A DNA stretch of 64,000 bases from positions 62,001 to 126,000 of the forward strand of contig NZ_AUEA01000003.1 of NCBI RefSeq assembly GCF_000425745.1, read 5' to 3'. Within the stretch, counting starts at the first letter, position 1; the number at the start of each line of letters is the position of its first letter. The notes beneath the pieces were generated by a model. That model saw only the letters and a list, made by a program, of their open reading frames with translations. It had not been told where the DNA came from and ran no database searches. A program made the position numbers and the translations under genes. The DNA comes from Pseudomonas cremoricolorata DSM 17059 = NBRC 16634. Lineage in GTDB: Bacteria; Pseudomonadota; Gammaproteobacteria; Pseudomonadales; Pseudomonadaceae. This document shows, one piece after another, positions 55,714-64,000 of this stretch.

Positions 55714-56102
55714 GCCTAACTCCATGAGTAAAAGCCCCGGATCCATTTCCGTGGGCGCGCTACTTTAGTCGCCTTATCAATAATTTGTAACGCACTCCTG
55801 ACGAACGTTCTCACGTACGTCACGGCAAGCGCCTGCTTCCACCCTGGCCCGTGCCGCAGGGCAGAAAGGTTGAACCAGGGTGTTCGCGGCATTTCAAACC
55901 CTTCAGCCAGCCCTCTTGTAACGGGCGTTGAACGCAGCTTTTCGCGGCCGATCCTGCCCGGGAAAGCGTTCTGCGATAGCCATAGGCCAATATGGAATAA
56001 CCAATAACCTTTGGTTATTGGCGAAAGTTTTTATAGAACAGGAAAATCTCAACCCATCCGAATCGATTGACCTAGGTCAAGCCTTGCAGTGAAAGGTGCC
56101 TT
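55714..56102. other. 390-bp regulatory region before the yxe-like operon
   Basis: No gene. It contains the perfect palindrome CCAATAACC-ttt-GGTTATTGG (56001-56021), followed by cgaaagtttttatag about 80 bp before the first start. The composition is AT-rich next to the palindrome. Divergent promoters for the lipoprotein (minus) and the operon (plus) must lie here. Confidence 0.5.
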
Positions 56103-57416
56103 TTGAGTAATTCCCTCAGCGAGCGGCTGGCCGACGCGCTATTGAACACCCGACCACGGGACCTCGAACGCCAGCTCGCCCGCGATGGGCTGGTGGACTA
56201 CTTCGCCTGCCTGCTGCCGGTGCACCTGGGGCTGCTCCAGGACACTGCCCTTGCGCCAGTGCGCCAGGTCTATCCGGCGCAGCACAGTGTCGACAACCAC
56301 GCCCTGCAACTGGGCTACATGAGCCATGCGCTGGACTTCGACGACTACCACGCCACCTTCCGCGGCCACCCGAGCACGGTGGTGCTGTCGACCCTGCTCG
56401 CGTTGTCGGCGCAGCATGCCGACGTCGCCCGCCACGAGCGCTTTCTCGATGCCTACGTGATCGGTGTCGAGCTGGCCGGGCGCTTGGGCAAGGCCATCGG
56501 CACCCGGCATTACGCGGTCGGCCTGCACAGCACCGCAACGCTGGGGGTGATCGCTGCCACGGGCGCGGCGTGCCACCTGTTGCAACTGAGTGCCCAGCAC
56601 ACGCAAATCGCCCTGGGCCTGGCCGCAACCCAGGCTGCAGGGCTGCGCGCGCAGTTCGGCAGCGCGGCCAAGGCGCTGCACGCAGGTCTTGCGGCGCGCC
56701 AGGCAGTCAATAGTGTGCAACTGGCGGCCAGTGGTTTTGCCGCACAACCCCAGCAGGTGCTCGAGCAAATGCTCGAGGTGCTTGGCTTCGGCGTTGCCCA
56801 GCCCGAGGCGCTGCTGGCTGACTGGGGCGCGCCCTGGCGTATCGTCAAACCCGGCCTGGAATTCAAGCGTTACCCCACCTGCGGCGGCACCCATAGCGCC
56901 ATCGAAGCGGCATTCGCGCTGCGCGCTGTCGAGGATTTCGCGCTGGAGCAGATCGCCGCCATCGAGGTGAGCTTTCCACCCGGCGCCGACACCGCGCCGT
57001 CGATTCGTCAGGCGCACACCGGCGTGGAAGCGCGTTTCAGCCTGGAATACGTGATCGCCGACGCCTTGCGCAACGGCGAGGTGGCGTTGCCGCGCTACAC
57101 CGACGGCCCGGTCGATGCGCAGATCGCAGCGCTGGCGAGCAAGGTGCAGCGCGTGCCCGACCTCAGCGCCCCGGCCGATGAGCTCGACCACGACAAACGT
57201 TTCCACCGCCTCACCCTGACCCTCACAGACGGCAGCCAGCGCAGCCACTGCGTCACCCGCATGCAGACCGCCGCGCTGCCCACCGATGTGCGCGGCAAGC
57301 TGCAGCGCAACCTGCAAGACTGGCCGCAGGCGCAGCGCGTGGCACTGACCGCAGACCTCGAACTGCCTGACGATGCCGCGTTGCATCGGCTGCTTTCCCT
57401 CATTCGTTGCCCATAA
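56103..57416 (+). CDS. MmgE/PrpD family protein (YxeQ-like)
   Basis: Protein of 437 residues of the MmgE/PrpD (2-methylcitrate dehydratase-like) family. It has HSVDNHALQLGYMSHALDFDDYH, then LHSTATLGVIAATGAACHLLQL, and KRYPTCGGTHSAIEAAFALR. The start is TTG. It lies 12 bp before the monooxygenase gene. No other methylcitrate-cycle gene is present, so a 2-methylcitrate role is unlikely. In Bacillus yxeKLMNOPQ, YxeQ is the matching member of an operon for S-(2-succino)cysteine breakdown. Confidence 0.88.
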   Translation: MSNSLSERLADALLNTRPRDLERQLARDGLVDYFACLLPVHLGLLQDTALAPVRQVYPAQHSVDNHALQLGYMSHALDFDDYHATFRGHPSTVVLSTLLALSAQHADVARHERFLDAYVIGVELAGRLGKAIGTRHYAVGLHSTATLGVIAATGAACHLLQLSAQHTQIALGLAATQAAGLRAQFGSAAKALHAGLAARQAVNSVQLAASGFAAQPQQVLEQMLEVLGFGVAQPEALLADWGAPWRIVKPGLEFKRYPTCGGTHSAIEAAFALRAVEDFALEQIAAIEVSFPPGADTAPSIRQAHTGVEARFSLEYVIADALRNGEVALPRYTDGPVDAQIAALASKVQRVPDLSAPADELDHDKRFHRLTLTLTDGSQRSHCVTRMQTAALPTDVRGKLQRNLQDWPQAQRVALTADLELPDDAALHRLLSLIRCP

Positions 57417-57428
57417 GGATCGTTCGCT

Positions 57429-58778
57429 ATGTCCGTGCCACAGACATCACCCCGTCAACTGCGTCTTGGCCTGTTCGTGCAGGCGCTGGGGCACCATGTC
57501 GGCGGCTGGCGCGCCGACGGTGCGCAAGGCTCACCGACCGATATCGACTGGTTCACCTGGATCGCCAAAACCGCCGAGCAGGGCAAGTTCGACATGTTCT
57601 TCGTCGGTGATGCCCTGGCCACCAGCGTGCACCGCCTGCCCTCGACCATGTCGCGCCTCGAGCCACTGACCCTGCTCTCGGCCCTGGCCGTGCAGACCCG
57701 TCACATCGGCCTGGCCGCGACCGCCTCGACCACCTTCGATGAGCCGTTCCACCTGGCCCGTGCGCTGTGCTCGGTCGACCACATCAGCGGCGGGCGCATG
57801 GCCTGGAACGTGGTCACCTCGTTCTCCGCCGATGCCGCGCGCAACTTCAGCCGTGAAGACCTGCCGTCCCACGCTGACCGCTACGAAGTGGCCCGCGAGT
57901 TCCTCGACGTCGCCTTCAAGCTGTGGGACGGCTGGGAAGAGGGCGCCATCGTGCGTGACAAGCACAGCGGCCAGTACAGCGACGAAAGCAAGATTCACCC
58001 GGCCAACCACAAGGGCAAGCACTTCCAGGTGCAGGGCCCGCTGAACATCGCCCGCTCGCCGCAAGGCCGGCCGGTGATCATCGAGGCCGGTTCCTCGCCG
58101 GCCGGCCAGCAACTGGCGGCGCAGACCGCCGAGGTGGTGTTCACCGCGGCCGCGTCGCTCGAAGAAGGCCAGGCCTTCTACCGCAGCCAGAAGCAGTTCG
58201 TGCGAGACGCCGGGCGCAACCCCGATCACCTGCTGATTCTGCCGGGGGTGATGCCCATCGTCGGCCGCACCCGTGAGCAGGCCCAGGCGGTGTGGGATCA
58301 GCTCAACGAGCTGGTAGACATCGACAACGGTATCGAACAGCTGTCGGCCCGTTTTGGCACCGACATGCGCGCCTACCCGCTTGATGGCCCGGTGCCGGAA
58401 ATTGCGGCCACCGAGGGCAGCCAGAGCCGGGTCAAGCTGCTCACCGAGCTGGCCGCGCGGGAAAACCTCACCTTGCGCCAGCTTGCCGCCGTGGCCGCAG
58501 GGTCGCGCGGGCACCGTGTGGTGGTGGGCACCGCCGAAGACATCGCCGACGACTTCCAGCAGTGGCTCGAGCAGGGCGGCGCGGATGGTTTCAACATCAT
58601 GCCGGCGGTACTGCCCGAGCAATTGCAGCTGTTCGTCGAACTGGTCATCCCTGAGTTGCAGCGCCGCGGCCTGTTCCGCGACGAGTACCAGTATTCGACC
58701 CTGCGTGAAAACCTCGGCCTGCCGCCGGTCACCGACAACTTTGCCGCCGTCGCCGCACTGGCGAGCGAGAAGGAATAA
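57429..58778 (+). CDS. FMN-dependent monooxygenase, NtaA/SnaA/DszA family (YxeK-like)
   Basis: Two-component flavin monooxygenase of 449 residues needing FMNH2 from a reductase encoded elsewhere. Family motifs: LRLGLFVQALGHHVGGWR, GKFDMFFVGDALATSV, VDHISGGRMAWNVVTS, PQGRPVIIEAGSSPAGQQLAA, and GSRGHRVVVGTAEDIADDFQQW. Members open C-S and C-N bonds (e.g. nitrilotriacetate, dibenzothiophene sulfone, methylsulfones). The neighbours and the YxeK match suggest it attacks a sulfur-containing amino-acid derivative. AAGGA precedes the ATG. Confidence 0.92.
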   Translation: MSVPQTSPRQLRLGLFVQALGHHVGGWRADGAQGSPTDIDWFTWIAKTAEQGKFDMFFVGDALATSVHRLPSTMSRLEPLTLLSALAVQTRHIGLAATASTTFDEPFHLARALCSVDHISGGRMAWNVVTSFSADAARNFSREDLPSHADRYEVAREFLDVAFKLWDGWEEGAIVRDKHSGQYSDESKIHPANHKGKHFQVQGPLNIARSPQGRPVIIEAGSSPAGQQLAAQTAEVVFTAAASLEEGQAFYRSQKQFVRDAGRNPDHLLILPGVMPIVGRTREQAQAVWDQLNELVDIDNGIEQLSARFGTDMRAYPLDGPVPEIAATEGSQSRVKLLTELAARENLTLRQLAAVAAGSRGHRVVVGTAEDIADDFQQWLEQGGADGFNIMPAVLPEQLQLFVELVIPELQRRGLFRDEYQYSTLRENLGLPPVTDNFAAVAALASEKE

Positions 58779-58781
58779 CCC

Positions 58782-59678
58782 ATGAAGCATCTGACCTTGA
58801 TCGGCGCCGTCGCCGCCCTCAGCGCCGCTGGCGGCGCCTTCGCTGCCGAAGGCGGCGTACCGTTCGCAGCCAGCGCCAAGCCTGCAGCCGACCCTGCGCT
58901 GCACGCCAGCCTGCCCGAAGCGATCCAGAAACGCGGCTACCTGGTGGCTGGAACCAACCCCAACACCCCGCCGACCACCTTCTACCAGGCCGACAACAAG
59001 ACTCTGGCAGGCCGTGAAATCGACATCATCAGCGCCGTCGCCGACCGCCTGGGCCTGAAGCTGCAGATGCGTGACACCGGCGGCTTCGACAACATCATTC
59101 CGGGGCTCAAGTCCGGCCGCTACGACGCGGCCCTGGCCAACATCGATGCCAACAAGAAGCGCCTCGAGCAGGTCGATTTCGTCGGCTACTACAACGCCTC
59201 GAAGCTGGCGCTGATCGGCCGCGCCGACGCCAATCTGGGGCCGTTCAACAGCCTCGACGCACTGTGCGGGCAAACCGTCGGCGCTGGCGCCGGCACCTCC
59301 CAGGTGACTCGCCTGCAACAGGCCAGCGAGGCCTGCGTGGCCGCCGGCAAACCGGCCATCAGCGTGCCGATCTTCCCTGATCGCCCAGCCGGCGTGCAGG
59401 CGGTGATCAGCAGCCGCGTACCGATGTTCTTCGGCCCTTACGAGGGGCTGCGCTATCAGGCTACCCAGGTCAAGGCCCTGACCGTGGCCGGGGAAATCAC
59501 CATCGAGGACACCATCGTCGCCATCGCCCTGCCCAAGCAGTCGCCGCTGGGCGAGCCGATCCAGGCCGCGCTGAATTCGCTGATCAAGGATGGCACCTAC
59601 CAGCAGATTCTGGATAAATGGGACATCGGCTTCGGCGCTGTGCAGTCGGCGGGCCGCAACGAAGAAATCGCCAAATGA
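58782..59678 (+). CDS. Amino-acid ABC transporter substrate-binding protein (YxeM-like)
   Basis: Periplasmic binding protein of 298 residues, SBP_bac_3 family. It has a signal peptide (KHLTLIGAVAALSAAGGAFA), GYLVAGTNPNTPPTTFYQ, GREIDIISAVADRLGLKLQM, and the SGRYDAALANIDANKKRLEQVDF stretch, a family hallmark. A cysteine pair (about residues 164 and 185) may form a disulfide. It is three bases after the monooxygenase stop, with AAGGA before the ATG. The ligand is probably an organosulfur amino acid or related dicarboxylate conjugate. Confidence 0.92.
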   Translation: MKHLTLIGAVAALSAAGGAFAAEGGVPFAASAKPAADPALHASLPEAIQKRGYLVAGTNPNTPPTTFYQADNKTLAGREIDIISAVADRLGLKLQMRDTGGFDNIIPGLKSGRYDAALANIDANKKRLEQVDFVGYYNASKLALIGRADANLGPFNSLDALCGQTVGAGAGTSQVTRLQQASEACVAAGKPAISVPIFPDRPAGVQAVISSRVPMFFGPYEGLRYQATQVKALTVAGEITIEDTIVAIALPKQSPLGEPIQAALNSLIKDGTYQQILDKWDIGFGAVQSAGRNEEIAK

Positions 59679-60577
59679 CGCCACGCCCCGACGACGACAT
59701 CGCCGGCCTGCGCATCGTCGGCAACCGCCACTGGGGACGTTGGGCCAGCGCTGTAGTGGTGTTGCTACTGCTGGCGCTGGCGCTGCATTCGATGCTCGAC
59801 AACCCGCGCTTCGAGTGGGACGTGGTGGCTGCCAACCTCACCGAGGAATCGATCCTCAACGGCGTGCTGATGACCATCAAGCTCACCGTCATCTCGGTGC
59901 TGTTCGGCTTCGCCGGAGGCACTGTGCTGGCGCTGATGCGGCTGTCTTCGAACCCAGTGCTGGTCAGCGTCAGCTGGGCGTACACCTGGTTCTTCCGCGC
60001 CGTGCCGATGCTGGTGCAGCTGTTTCTCTGGTACAACATCGCCGCGCTGTATCCGCGCCTGGCGTTGAGCCTGCCCTGGGTTGGCGAAGTGTGGAGCGCG
60101 GCCACCAACGAGGTGATCAGCCCGTTCAGTGCGGCAGTGCTGGCCCTGGTGATCCACCAGTCGGCGTATGCCGCCGAGATCATCCGCGCCGGTATTCAAA
60201 GCGTGGGCGCCGGTCAGCTGGAAGCGGCCAAGGCGCTGGGCTACCGCCCCGGGCAGATCTTCCGCCAGACCGTGCTGCCGCAGGCCATGCGCACCATTCT
60301 GCCGCCGGCCGGCAACGAGGTGATCGGGCAACTGAAAACCACCGCCGTGGTCTCGGTGATCGCCTTGCAGGACGTGCTGTATTCAGCGCAGATCATCTAC
60401 CAGCGCACCTACGAGGTGATTCCGTTGCTGCTGGTGGCAACCGCCTGGTACTTGCTGATGACCTCGCTGCTGTCGGTGCTGCAGCACTTCGTCGAGGTGC
60501 ATTTCAGCCGCGGCAACAGTCAGCACCGGCGCAATTGGTTGGGCCGCGCGGTGCCGAGTCAGGAGTCTGAAGCATGA
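59675..60577 (+). CDS. Amino-acid ABC transporter permease (YxeN-like)
   Basis: Permease of 300 residues of the HisM/GlnP type. It has a TM helix after a 25-residue cytoplasmic tail (ASAVVVLLLLALALHSML), then NGVLMTIKLTVISVLFGFAGG. The EAA loop is QLEAAKALGYRPGQIFRQTVLPQAM. The ATG overlaps the binding-protein stop (ATGA). Confidence 0.93.
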   Translation: MTPRPDDDIAGLRIVGNRHWGRWASAVVVLLLLALALHSMLDNPRFEWDVVAANLTEESILNGVLMTIKLTVISVLFGFAGGTVLALMRLSSNPVLVSVSWAYTWFFRAVPMLVQLFLWYNIAALYPRLALSLPWVGEVWSAATNEVISPFSAAVLALVIHQSAYAAEIIRAGIQSVGAGQLEAAKALGYRPGQIFRQTVLPQAMRTILPPAGNEVIGQLKTTAVVSVIALQDVLYSAQIIYQRTYEVIPLLLVATAWYLLMTSLLSVLQHFVEVHFSRGNSQHRRNWLGRAVPSQESEA

Positions 60578-61335
60578 GTGAAGCGATCCGCTTGCGCGGT
60601 ATCCACAAGCAGTTTTCCGGCAATCCGGTGCTCAAAGGCATCGATCTGGACATTGCCGCCGGTTCGGTGACGGTGATCCTCGGGCCGTCCGGCTCGGGCA
60701 AGTCGACCCTGCTGCGCTGCATCAACCACCTGGAGAAGCTCGACGGCGGCACCGTGCACGTGGGCGACACGTTGATCGGTTATCAGCGCAAGGGCCAGGC
60801 GCTGTACGAGTTGCCGGAAAAGCGCGTGGCCGAACAGCGCCAGCGCATCGGCATGGTGTTCCAGCAGTTCAACCTGTTCCCGCACCGCACGGTGTTGCAG
60901 AACATCGTCGACGCGCCGCTGCGCATTCGTGGGCAAAAGCGCGTCGAGGTGCAGGCACGGGCCATGGCGCTGCTCGAACAGGTGGGCCTGGCGCACCGCG
61001 CCGAGGCCTGGCCGCGCGAGCTTTCTGGCGGTCAGCAGCAGCGCGTGGCGATTGCCCGTGCCCTGGCGATGCAGCCTGAGGTGATGCTGTTCGACGAACC
61101 CACCTCGGCGCTCGACCCGGAACTGGTCGGCGAGGTGTTGCAGGTGATGAAGCAGCTGGCCCACTCGGGCATCACCATGGTGGTAGTGACCCACGAGATC
61201 GGCTTTGCCCGCGAAGTGGCCGACAATATCGTATTCATGGACCACGGCCAGGTGGTCGAGGCCGGCGATGCACGCAACCTGCTGGATAACCCGCAGCATC
61301 CGCGCTTGCGCGAGTTTCTGGCGAGTGTGTTGTAA
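60574..61335 (+). CDS. Amino-acid ABC transporter ATPase (YxeO-like)
   Basis: ATPase of 253 residues. Walker A is GPSGSGKSTLLR (about 38-49), the Q-loop is VFQQFNLFPH, the signature is LSGGQQQRVAIARALA, Walker B is MLFDEPTSALD and the H-loop is VVTHEIGFA. It belongs to the GlnQ/HisP subfamily for polar amino-acid uptake. It overlaps the permease by 4 bp and closes the operon; a hairpin follows. Confidence 0.95.
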   Translation: MSEAIRLRGIHKQFSGNPVLKGIDLDIAAGSVTVILGPSGSGKSTLLRCINHLEKLDGGTVHVGDTLIGYQRKGQALYELPEKRVAEQRQRIGMVFQQFNLFPHRTVLQNIVDAPLRIRGQKRVEVQARAMALLEQVGLAHRAEAWPRELSGGQQQRVAIARALAMQPEVMLFDEPTSALDPELVGEVLQVMKQLAHSGITMVVVTHEIGFAREVADNIVFMDHGQVVEAGDARNLLDNPQHPRLREFLASVL

Positions 61336-61340
61336 GCGTT

Positions 61341-61359
61341 GGGCCAGCGAAGCTGGCCC
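61341..61359. terminator. Hairpin after the ABC operon
   Basis: GGGCCAGC-gaa-GCTGGCCC, perfect 8-bp stem, begins five bases after the ATPase stop. No T-run follows (next bases are cgcctgac), so it may stabilise the transcript end or help Rho termination. Confidence 0.5.
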
Positions 61360-61402
61360 CGCCTGACCCCGAAAAAACCCCGGACTTTTCTCGGCCCGCA
61401 AC

Positions 61403-61429
61403 TAAAGACTTGTCAGCGCCTACCGATAC
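61403..61429 (+). promoter_or_regulatory. Sigma28 (FliA)-type promoter for the chemoreceptor
   Basis: TAAAGACT-N11-ACCGATAC matches the flagellar sigma28 consensus TAAAGTTT-N11-GCCGATAA with correct spacing and most key bases. It lies about 55 bp before the ATG at 61485. Confidence 0.75.
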
Positions 61430-61484
61430 GTTGGCATGTCTTCTTCTTTCGCATGGATCGCGATCCTTTCCGGATACCTGATCC

Positions 61485-63110
61485 ATGTCTATTCGCCGTT
61501 TGAACATCGCTCCGCGCGCGCTGCTCGGCTTTTCTCTGATTGGTCTGTTGATGCTCGCCCTGGGCATCTTTTCCCTGATGCAGATGGGGGATATTCGTCA
61601 GGCCGGGGTGAAGATCGAAACCATCGGGGTGCCCAGCATCAAGGCGCTCAACGAGCTGACCACTGCCAACTTGCGCCTGCGCACGCTGACCTACACCTTG
61701 CTCGCCAACCGTGACCCGCAAAGCCAGGCCGAGACCCTGCGGCGCATGGACGAGCGCAACGCGCAGACCGACAAGGCGCGGCAGACCTACCAGAACCTGG
61801 TGGAAGCGCAGAACGAGCAGGTGATTTTCGATCACTTCGGGCAACTGCTGGGCGAGTACCGTCAACTGGAAGCGCGGGTACGGGAGCTGAGCAGCAGCAA
61901 CCGTCTGGATGAGCTGCGCGCCTTGCTCAACGGCGACATGCTGAAGAACTCCGAAGCGATCAACCAGGTGATGGGCGAGCTGGTGCAGTTCAACACTGAC
62001 CAGGCGCGCAAGAGCAACGATGCGGCGCAGAACAGCTACGACAGCGCCATCACCCTGGTGATCGGCCTGCTGATCGTCGCCACGCTGCTGACTTTCATCT
62101 TCGCCTTCGCGCTGACCCGCAGCATCGTCAAGCCGGTGGAAGATGCCCTGCGCACCGCCGAGCAGATCGCCGTGGGCGACCTGACCCACCGCATCGAAAC
62201 CGACGGCACCGACGAGGCCGCACGCCTGTTGCAGGCCATGGCCAGCATGCAGGCGCGCCTGCGCGAAACCTTGCAGCAGATCGCCGGTTCGGCCACGCAA
62301 CTGGCCTCTGCCGCTGAAGAGCTCAACAGCGTTACCGATGAAGGCGCGCGGGGCCTTGCCCAGCAGAACGCTGAAATCCAGCAGGCCGCCACCGCCGTGA
62401 CGGAAATGACCAGCGCCGTGGAAGAGGTGGCGCGCAATGCCGTGAGCACCTCCCAGGCCTCTGCCGAAGCCAGCCGCTCGGCCGGTGATGGCCGTGACCT
62501 GGTACTGGAGACCGTCAGCGCCATCGAACGCATGAGCGGCGATGTGCAGGCGACCGGCAAGCTGGTCGAGGATCTGGCCGGGCAGTCGCGTGACATCGGC
62601 AAGGTGCTCGATGTGATCCGCGGCCTGGCCGACCAGACCAATCTGCTGGCGCTCAACGCCGCCATCGAAGCGGCGCGCGCCGGTGAAGCGGGCCGCGGCT
62701 TTGCCGTGGTGGCCGATGAAGTGCGCGCGCTGGCCCATCGCACGCAGCAGTCGACCAGCGACATCGAACGCATGATCGGCAGCATCCAGGGCGGCACCGA
62801 GCATGCCGTGGAATCGATGCGCACCAGCACCGAGCGCGCCGAATCGACCCTGAACATGGCCCGTGGCGCCGGTCTTGCGCTGGACACCATCGCCGGTGCG
62901 GTATCCCAGATCAACGAACGCAACCTGGTGATCGCCAGCGCCGCCGAAGAACAGGCTCAGGTCGCCCGCGAAGTCGACCGCAACCTGGTCAATATCAACG
63001 ACCTGTCGGTACAAAGCGCCGCCGGCGCCCACCAGACCACCGCCGCCAGCTCCGAGCTGTCGCGCCTGGCGGTGGACCTCAACACCATGGTCGGACGCTT
63101 CCGTACGTAA
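61485..63110 (+). CDS. Methyl-accepting chemotaxis protein
   Basis: Transmembrane chemoreceptor of 541 residues. TM1 is at about 10-32 ([21 protein letters not shown]). A four-helix-bundle sensor of about 150 residues without PAS or Cache motifs follows. TM2 is at about 186-208 ([23 protein letters not shown]) and a HAMP domain follows. The signalling domain has the invariant tip [30 protein letters not shown]. Glutamine/glutamate methylation sites flank the tip. The C-terminus lacks a CheR-binding pentapeptide. The FliA promoter puts it in the motility regulon. The ligand is unknown. Confidence 0.95.
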   Translation: MSIRRLNIAPRALLGFSLIGLLMLALGIFSLMQMGDIRQAGVKIETIGVPSIKALNELTTANLRLRTLTYTLLANRDPQSQAETLRRMDERNAQTDKARQTYQNLVEAQNEQVIFDHFGQLLGEYRQLEARVRELSSSNRLDELRALLNGDMLKNSEAINQVMGELVQFNTDQARKSNDAAQNSYDSAITLVIGLLIVATLLTFIFAFALTRSIVKPVEDALRTAEQIAVGDLTHRIETDGTDEAARLLQAMASMQARLRETLQQIAGSATQLASAAEELNSVTDEGARGLAQQNAEIQQAATAVTEMTSAVEEVARNAVSTSQASAEASRSAGDGRDLVLETVSAIERMSGDVQATGKLVEDLAGQSRDIGKVLDVIRGLADQTNLLALNAAIEAARAGEAGRGFAVVADEVRALAHRTQQSTSDIERMIGSIQGGTEHAVESMRTSTERAESTLNMARGAGLALDTIAGAVSQINERNLVIASAAEEQAQVAREVDRNLVNINDLSVQSAAGAHQTTAASSELSRLAVDLNTMVGRFRT

Positions 63111-63166
63111 GGCCGCAGCGCTGCACCGGGTTCACAGGGTGCCGGTGCAGATGGCAGGCGTTATCG

Positions 63167-63946
63167 CTACCACTCGATGCGCTGTCCATCCCAGCCCCAG
63201 AATGAGCCGCTGTCCGCCGGCCCGTGCTCGGCGATCAGCGCCAGCAGGCGTTCGGCGGTGAACGCTGGCTCGAACAGTTTTCCTGACGGGACGTTGCCCT
63301 GGAACGGCTGCGACAGCTCGGTATCGGTGGTGCCGGGGTGCAGGGCCAGCACGGTGGACTGGCGGTTCAGCCGGGTCAGTTCGATGCTGGCGCTGCGCAG
63401 CAACTGGTTCAGCGCAGCCTTGCTGGCGCGGTAGCTGTACCAGCCGCCGAGGCGGTTGTCGCCGATCGAGCCAACCCGCGCCGACAGCGCGGCAAAGGTG
63501 CTGGCCTGGCCGCGCAGCAGCGGTGACAGGTGCTTGAGCAGCAGGATCGGTGCAAACGCATTGCTGGCAAAGCTGCTGTGCAGCCCGGCCAAATCCAGTT
63601 GCGCCAGGGATTTCTCCGCCACCGCGCCATCCTGATGCAGGGTGCCCAGGCTGCACAGCACCAGATGCAGATGCGTGCAGCGCTCGGCAACCGTCCTGCC
63701 CAGTGCGGCCAGTTGCCCTTCATCGCGAGCATCGCAGTCCAGCCGTTGCAGGCGCTCGCCGTAGGCGGCGGCAAGCTTGGCCAGCGCGGCCTCCTCACTG
63801 GCGCGCCGCGACACGGCCCAGACCCTGGCAACGTCGTCACGGGCCAGCAGCGCGCGGCACAGCGCCAGGCCGATACCGCGGCTGGCGCCAGCGATCAGCA
63901 CGTCGGCAGGTTCATCCAAGTGGGGGATCAACGACACAGTCAGCAT
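63167..63946 (-). CDS. Short-chain dehydrogenase (C-factor/CsgA-like)
   Basis: SDR enzyme of 259 residues. The NAD(P) turn is IAGASRGIGLALC. The catalytic Tyr/Lys are in WYSYRASKAALNQLLRS and the Ser lies before it (FAALSARVGSIGDNRLGGWY). The C-terminus ALHPGTTDTELSQPFQGNVP matches the C-factor-like subgroup. Substrate is unknown. It converges on the chemoreceptor gene. Confidence 0.9.
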   Translation of the reverse strand: MLTVSLIPHLDEPADVLIAGASRGIGLALCRALLARDDVARVWAVSRRASEEAALAKLAAAYGERLQRLDCDARDEGQLAALGRTVAERCTHLHLVLCSLGTLHQDGAVAEKSLAQLDLAGLHSSFASNAFAPILLLKHLSPLLRGQASTFAALSARVGSIGDNRLGGWYSYRASKAALNQLLRSASIELTRLNRQSTVLALHPGTTDTELSQPFQGNVPSGKLFEPAFTAERLLALIAEHGPADSGSFWGWDGQRIEW

Positions 63947-64000
63947 CCTTGGGGGCAGGGTAGGCCAGCATGCCCCAGCCGCACCGTGCGGCCAAGGACC

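Noticed and set aside
57531..59684. 717-codon minus-strand frame across the monooxygenase and binding-protein genes.
   Set aside because: Spans two well-supported genes and shows no motif.

Overview
The window is a GC-rich, densely coded piece of a Pseudomonas chromosome. A member of the P. putida group is the most likely source. The inference rests on the whole gene set: a PQQ ethanol oxidation locus with AgmR-type regulators, LysR/AraC/LysE families, HIBYL-CoA hydrolase, YejABE and a NEL-type toxin. It is also supported by the class of palindromes seen (tcgcgggtaaacc and gagctgcaagcttcgag types). I see no insertion sequence, prophage, tRNA, rRNA or CRISPR array.

Layout. 1-5.6 kb: the end of an Ogt-type DNA repair gene, two LysE exporters, an AraC regulator, a classical autotransporter and a parvulin. 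5.6-11.6 kb: a ketone-body operon (3-hydroxybutyrate dehydrogenase, acetoacetyl-CoA synthetase), an orphan periplasmic binding protein, and an AraC/alcohol dehydrogenase divergent pair. 11.6-18.6 kb: a DUF2388 protein, a LysR regulator, a tight three-gene ABC ATPase / fused FtsX-like permease / CrtC-like (AttH) lipoprotein operon, a cupin and another AraC regulator. 18.8-27.4 kb: a small conserved-looking ORF, valine-catabolic acyl-CoA dehydrogenase and hydrolase, UDP-glucose dehydrogenase plus a UDP-sugar epimerase, a PIG-L deacetylase, a YdjM-type membrane protein and a secreted endonuclease I.

27.4-37 kb: a 0.45-kb non-coding hairpin-rich segment, an EmrAB-like efflux pair, a VpsR-like sigma54 activator, a histidinol-phosphatase-type enzyme, a lipoprotein and DNA polymerase II with a LexA box directly upstream. 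37-41.5 kb: a 1506-residue toxin/effector with leucine-rich repeats and a NEL ubiquitin-ligase-type catalytic region. 41.7-48.3 kb: a DUF4174 protein, ppiC-yejA-yejB-yejE without yejF, and a DAHP synthase. The DAHP synthase is preceded by a previously unlisted 37-codon leader peptide with a Tyr-Tyr-Phe-Gly-Tyr-Trp-Phe run and a strong terminator, that is, an apparent attenuator.

48.3-55.7 kb: the quinoprotein ethanol dehydrogenase locus (two LuxR-type response regulators, a pentapeptide-repeat protein, ExaA/PedE, cytochrome c550), then an ArsB-like permease and a lipoprotein. 56-61.3 kb: a five-gene operon (MmgE/PrpD, FMN monooxygenase, amino-acid-type ABC transporter). It matches the core of the Bacillus yxe operon that disposes of S-(2-succino)cysteine. 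61.4-64 kb: a chemoreceptor behind a FliA-type promoter, and a short-chain dehydrogenase.

Most operons are short (2-5 genes), with 4-bp ATGA or near-zero spacing. The observations most worth follow-up are the aromatic attenuator, the NEL effector, the yxe-like operon and the LexA-controlled polB.
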